A stretch of 64,000 nt of DNA from Mycolicibacterium chubuense (GTDB lineage Bacteria; Actinomycetota; Actinomycetes; Mycobacteriales; Mycobacteriaceae). Every line of letters begins with the position of its first letter. The first letter of the stretch is position 1. This document shows, one piece after another, positions 62,925 to 64,000 of the stretch. The stretch lies in the NCBI RefSeq assembly GCF_001044255.1, contig NZ_JYNX01000060.1, positions 215,229 to 279,228 of the forward strand, read 5' to 3'. The position numbers and the translations under genes are program-made. The notes beneath the pieces were generated by a model. The model saw only the letters and a list, made by a program, of their open reading frames with translations. It ran no database searches and was not told the origin of the DNA.

Positions 62925-63911
62925 GTGAAGGCAGTGGTGGTCACCCGTTACGGCGGTCCGGAGGTTCTTCGCCAGGTCGATGTCGCCGAGCCTCATGCCG
63001 GCCCCGGCCGAGTACGCATCAGGGTGCACGCCGCCACGGTCAACCCCGCCGACGTTCTGCTGCGGGTCGGCGACATCGACGAGGCGTTGCGCGCCAGCAC
63101 ACTGTCACCGCCGTACCGTCCCGGCATGGAGGTCGCCGGGGTGGTCGACGAGATCGGCCCCCGAACATCCACCGACCTCGGCATCGGAGACCGGGTCATG
63201 GCGATCGTGATGCCGATCGACGACTCCGGCGGCGCATACGCCGAGTATGTGGTCGTCGACGCAGACCAGGTCACCGCAGCGCCGGCCGGAAGCAGTCACG
63301 CCGAAGCAGCCACTGTGCCGATGAACGGGCTCACCGCCCGCCGGGCGCTCGACGTGTTGAACCTGGCACCGGGTGAGACCCTCGCTGTCACCGGTGCCGC
63401 GGGAGCGGTCGGGGGCTATGTCGTTCAACTCGCCAAGGCCGACGGGCTCCGGGTGATCGCCGACGCGGCACCCGCCGACGCGCAGCTCGTGTCCGATCTC
63501 GGTGCCGACGACGTCGTCCCGCGCGGACCCGGGGTGGGAGAACGCATTCGGCGATTGCGCCCCGACGGGGTGGCCGCGGTCGTCGACGCCGCACTGCAGG
63601 GTGACGAGGTGTTACCCGCGCTGCGCGATGGCGGTCAGCTCGCGATCGTTCGCCGTCCCGAGGAGCGCGGCACCTCGACTCTGCACCCTGACCGCGGAAT
63701 CGCGATCCGCGACGTGTGGGTGCCCGACTACACCCATGCGACCGACAGGCTCCGCAGCCTCCGGGTGCTCGCCGAGGAGGGGAAGATCACCATGCGCGTG
63801 GCCAGGATCTTCCCGGCAGCGGAAGCCGCCGCGGCGCACCGCGCCCTCGAACGGGGCGGCGTTCGTGGCCGGCTCGTCCTCACGTTCGACGGCAACGAGG
63901 CGACGATCTAG
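62925..63911 (+). CDS. NADPH:quinone oxidoreductase-like MDR protein
   Basis: A 328-residue zinc-free medium-chain reductase. VKAVVVTRYGGPEVLRQVDV is the N-terminus, RPGMEVAGVVDEIGP and LAVTGAAGAVGGYVVQLAKADG the cofactor motifs. It is related to the protein at 24416-25357 in architecture. GTG 62925 is the start. The following gene starts one base after its stop, so an operon with the Gfo/Idh/MocA gene is likely. Probably reduces an enone or quinone under TetR control. Confidence 0.87.
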   Translation: MKAVVVTRYGGPEVLRQVDVAEPHAGPGRVRIRVHAATVNPADVLLRVGDIDEALRASTLSPPYRPGMEVAGVVDEIGPRTSTDLGIGDRVMAIVMPIDDSGGAYAEYVVVDADQVTAAPAGSSHAEAATVPMNGLTARRALDVLNLAPGETLAVTGAAGAVGGYVVQLAKADGLRVIADAAPADAQLVSDLGADDVVPRGPGVGERIRRLRPDGVAAVVDAALQGDEVLPALRDGGQLAIVRRPEERGTSTLHPDRGIAIRDVWVPDYTHATDRLRSLRVLAEEGKITMRVARIFPAAEAAAAHRALERGGVRGRLVLTFDGNEATI

Positions 63912-64000
63912 ATGAGTCCCATCGGAGTCGGCATCATCGGTGCCGGCAACGTGGCCGCGCTCTACACGGCATTCGCTCGCGACCTCAGCGAAGGCACCAG
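63912..64000 (+). CDS. Gfo/Idh/MocA family oxidoreductase, N-terminal part only
   Basis: An open frame from ATG 63912 to the window end codes 29 residues beginning MSPIGVGIIGAGNVAALYTA. The GxGxxG-type nucleotide motif GIIGAGNVA at the N-terminus is characteristic of Gfo/Idh/MocA oxidoreductases, which use NAD(P) on sugars or inositols. It begins directly after the quinone oxidoreductase stop. The remainder lies outside the window. Confidence 0.65.
   Translation, partial: MSPIGVGIIGAGNVAALYTAFARDLSEGT

Overview
The window is high-GC actinobacterial DNA, most likely from a fast-growing mycobacterium (Mycolicibacterium type). The pointers are a PknG-GlnH-GlnX signalling operon, a rifampin ADP-ribosyltransferase (Arr) gene, a GyrB/GyrA-like pair resembling the atypical TopoN/TopoM of M. 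smegmatis, a type II NADH dehydrogenase, many TetR/MarR/LacI regulators, GTG starts and at least two probable leaderless starts. About 60 protein genes are supported. I see no rRNA, tRNA, CRISPR array, insertion sequence or integrase.

Layout. 0-5.8 kb: an asparaginase / polysaccharide-deacetylase-superfamily hydrolase / MFS operon (minus strand) diverges from a LacI regulator across three operator-like repeats. A hydrolase-LuxR fusion and a methyltransferase follow. 5.8-13.2 kb: MarR with a divergent glucose dehydrogenase, an ANTAR protein, a lipoprotein, NDH-2, acyltransferase/TetR, an NmrA-like protein and an S4-domain protein. 13-20 kb: membrane protein, tyrosine/glycine-rich secreted peptide, MASE1-PAS-GGDEF-EAL protein, a second acyltransferase, tandem operators beside a remnant of an S9 peptidase gene, cupin and universal stress protein. 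20-28 kb: PuuP-like permease with a succinate-semialdehyde dehydrogenase, ThrE-like exporter, quinone oxidoreductase, F420-type NADP reductase, EthD protein, TetR and MOSC protein.

28-38.5 kb holds two transport systems. One is a six-gene FrcBCAK-like sugar ABC operon (binding protein, permease, ATPase, PfkB kinase, P-loop kinase, LacI), with start/stop overlaps at almost every junction. The other is a TPP-riboswitch-controlled ykoEDC ECF transporter for a thiamine precursor, followed by a small P-loop kinase. 38.4-40.4 kb: a nitroreductase remnant, then an ArsR-SRPBCC-TIGR03086-like operon with two operator palindromes.

40.5-53.3 kb is the most unusual stretch: a DUF4407-like membrane/coiled-coil protein precedes a divergent type II topoisomerase pair, and facing them is a PknG-GlnH-GlnX operon whose kinase looks like a shortened PknG paralog, then a UvrA2-type ATPase. 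53.3-64 kb: O-methyltransferase, secreted coiled-coil/M15-like protein, Arr, LysR with a divergent four-gene hydrolase/SDR/SRPBCC/esterase operon, a secreted hydrolase with an Asp/Thr repeat linker, TetR with a divergent quinone oxidoreductase, and the start of a Gfo/Idh/MocA oxidoreductase cut by the window end.

Functions are inferred from motifs and remembered family features. No database search was run. Residue positions are approximate unless stated exactly.
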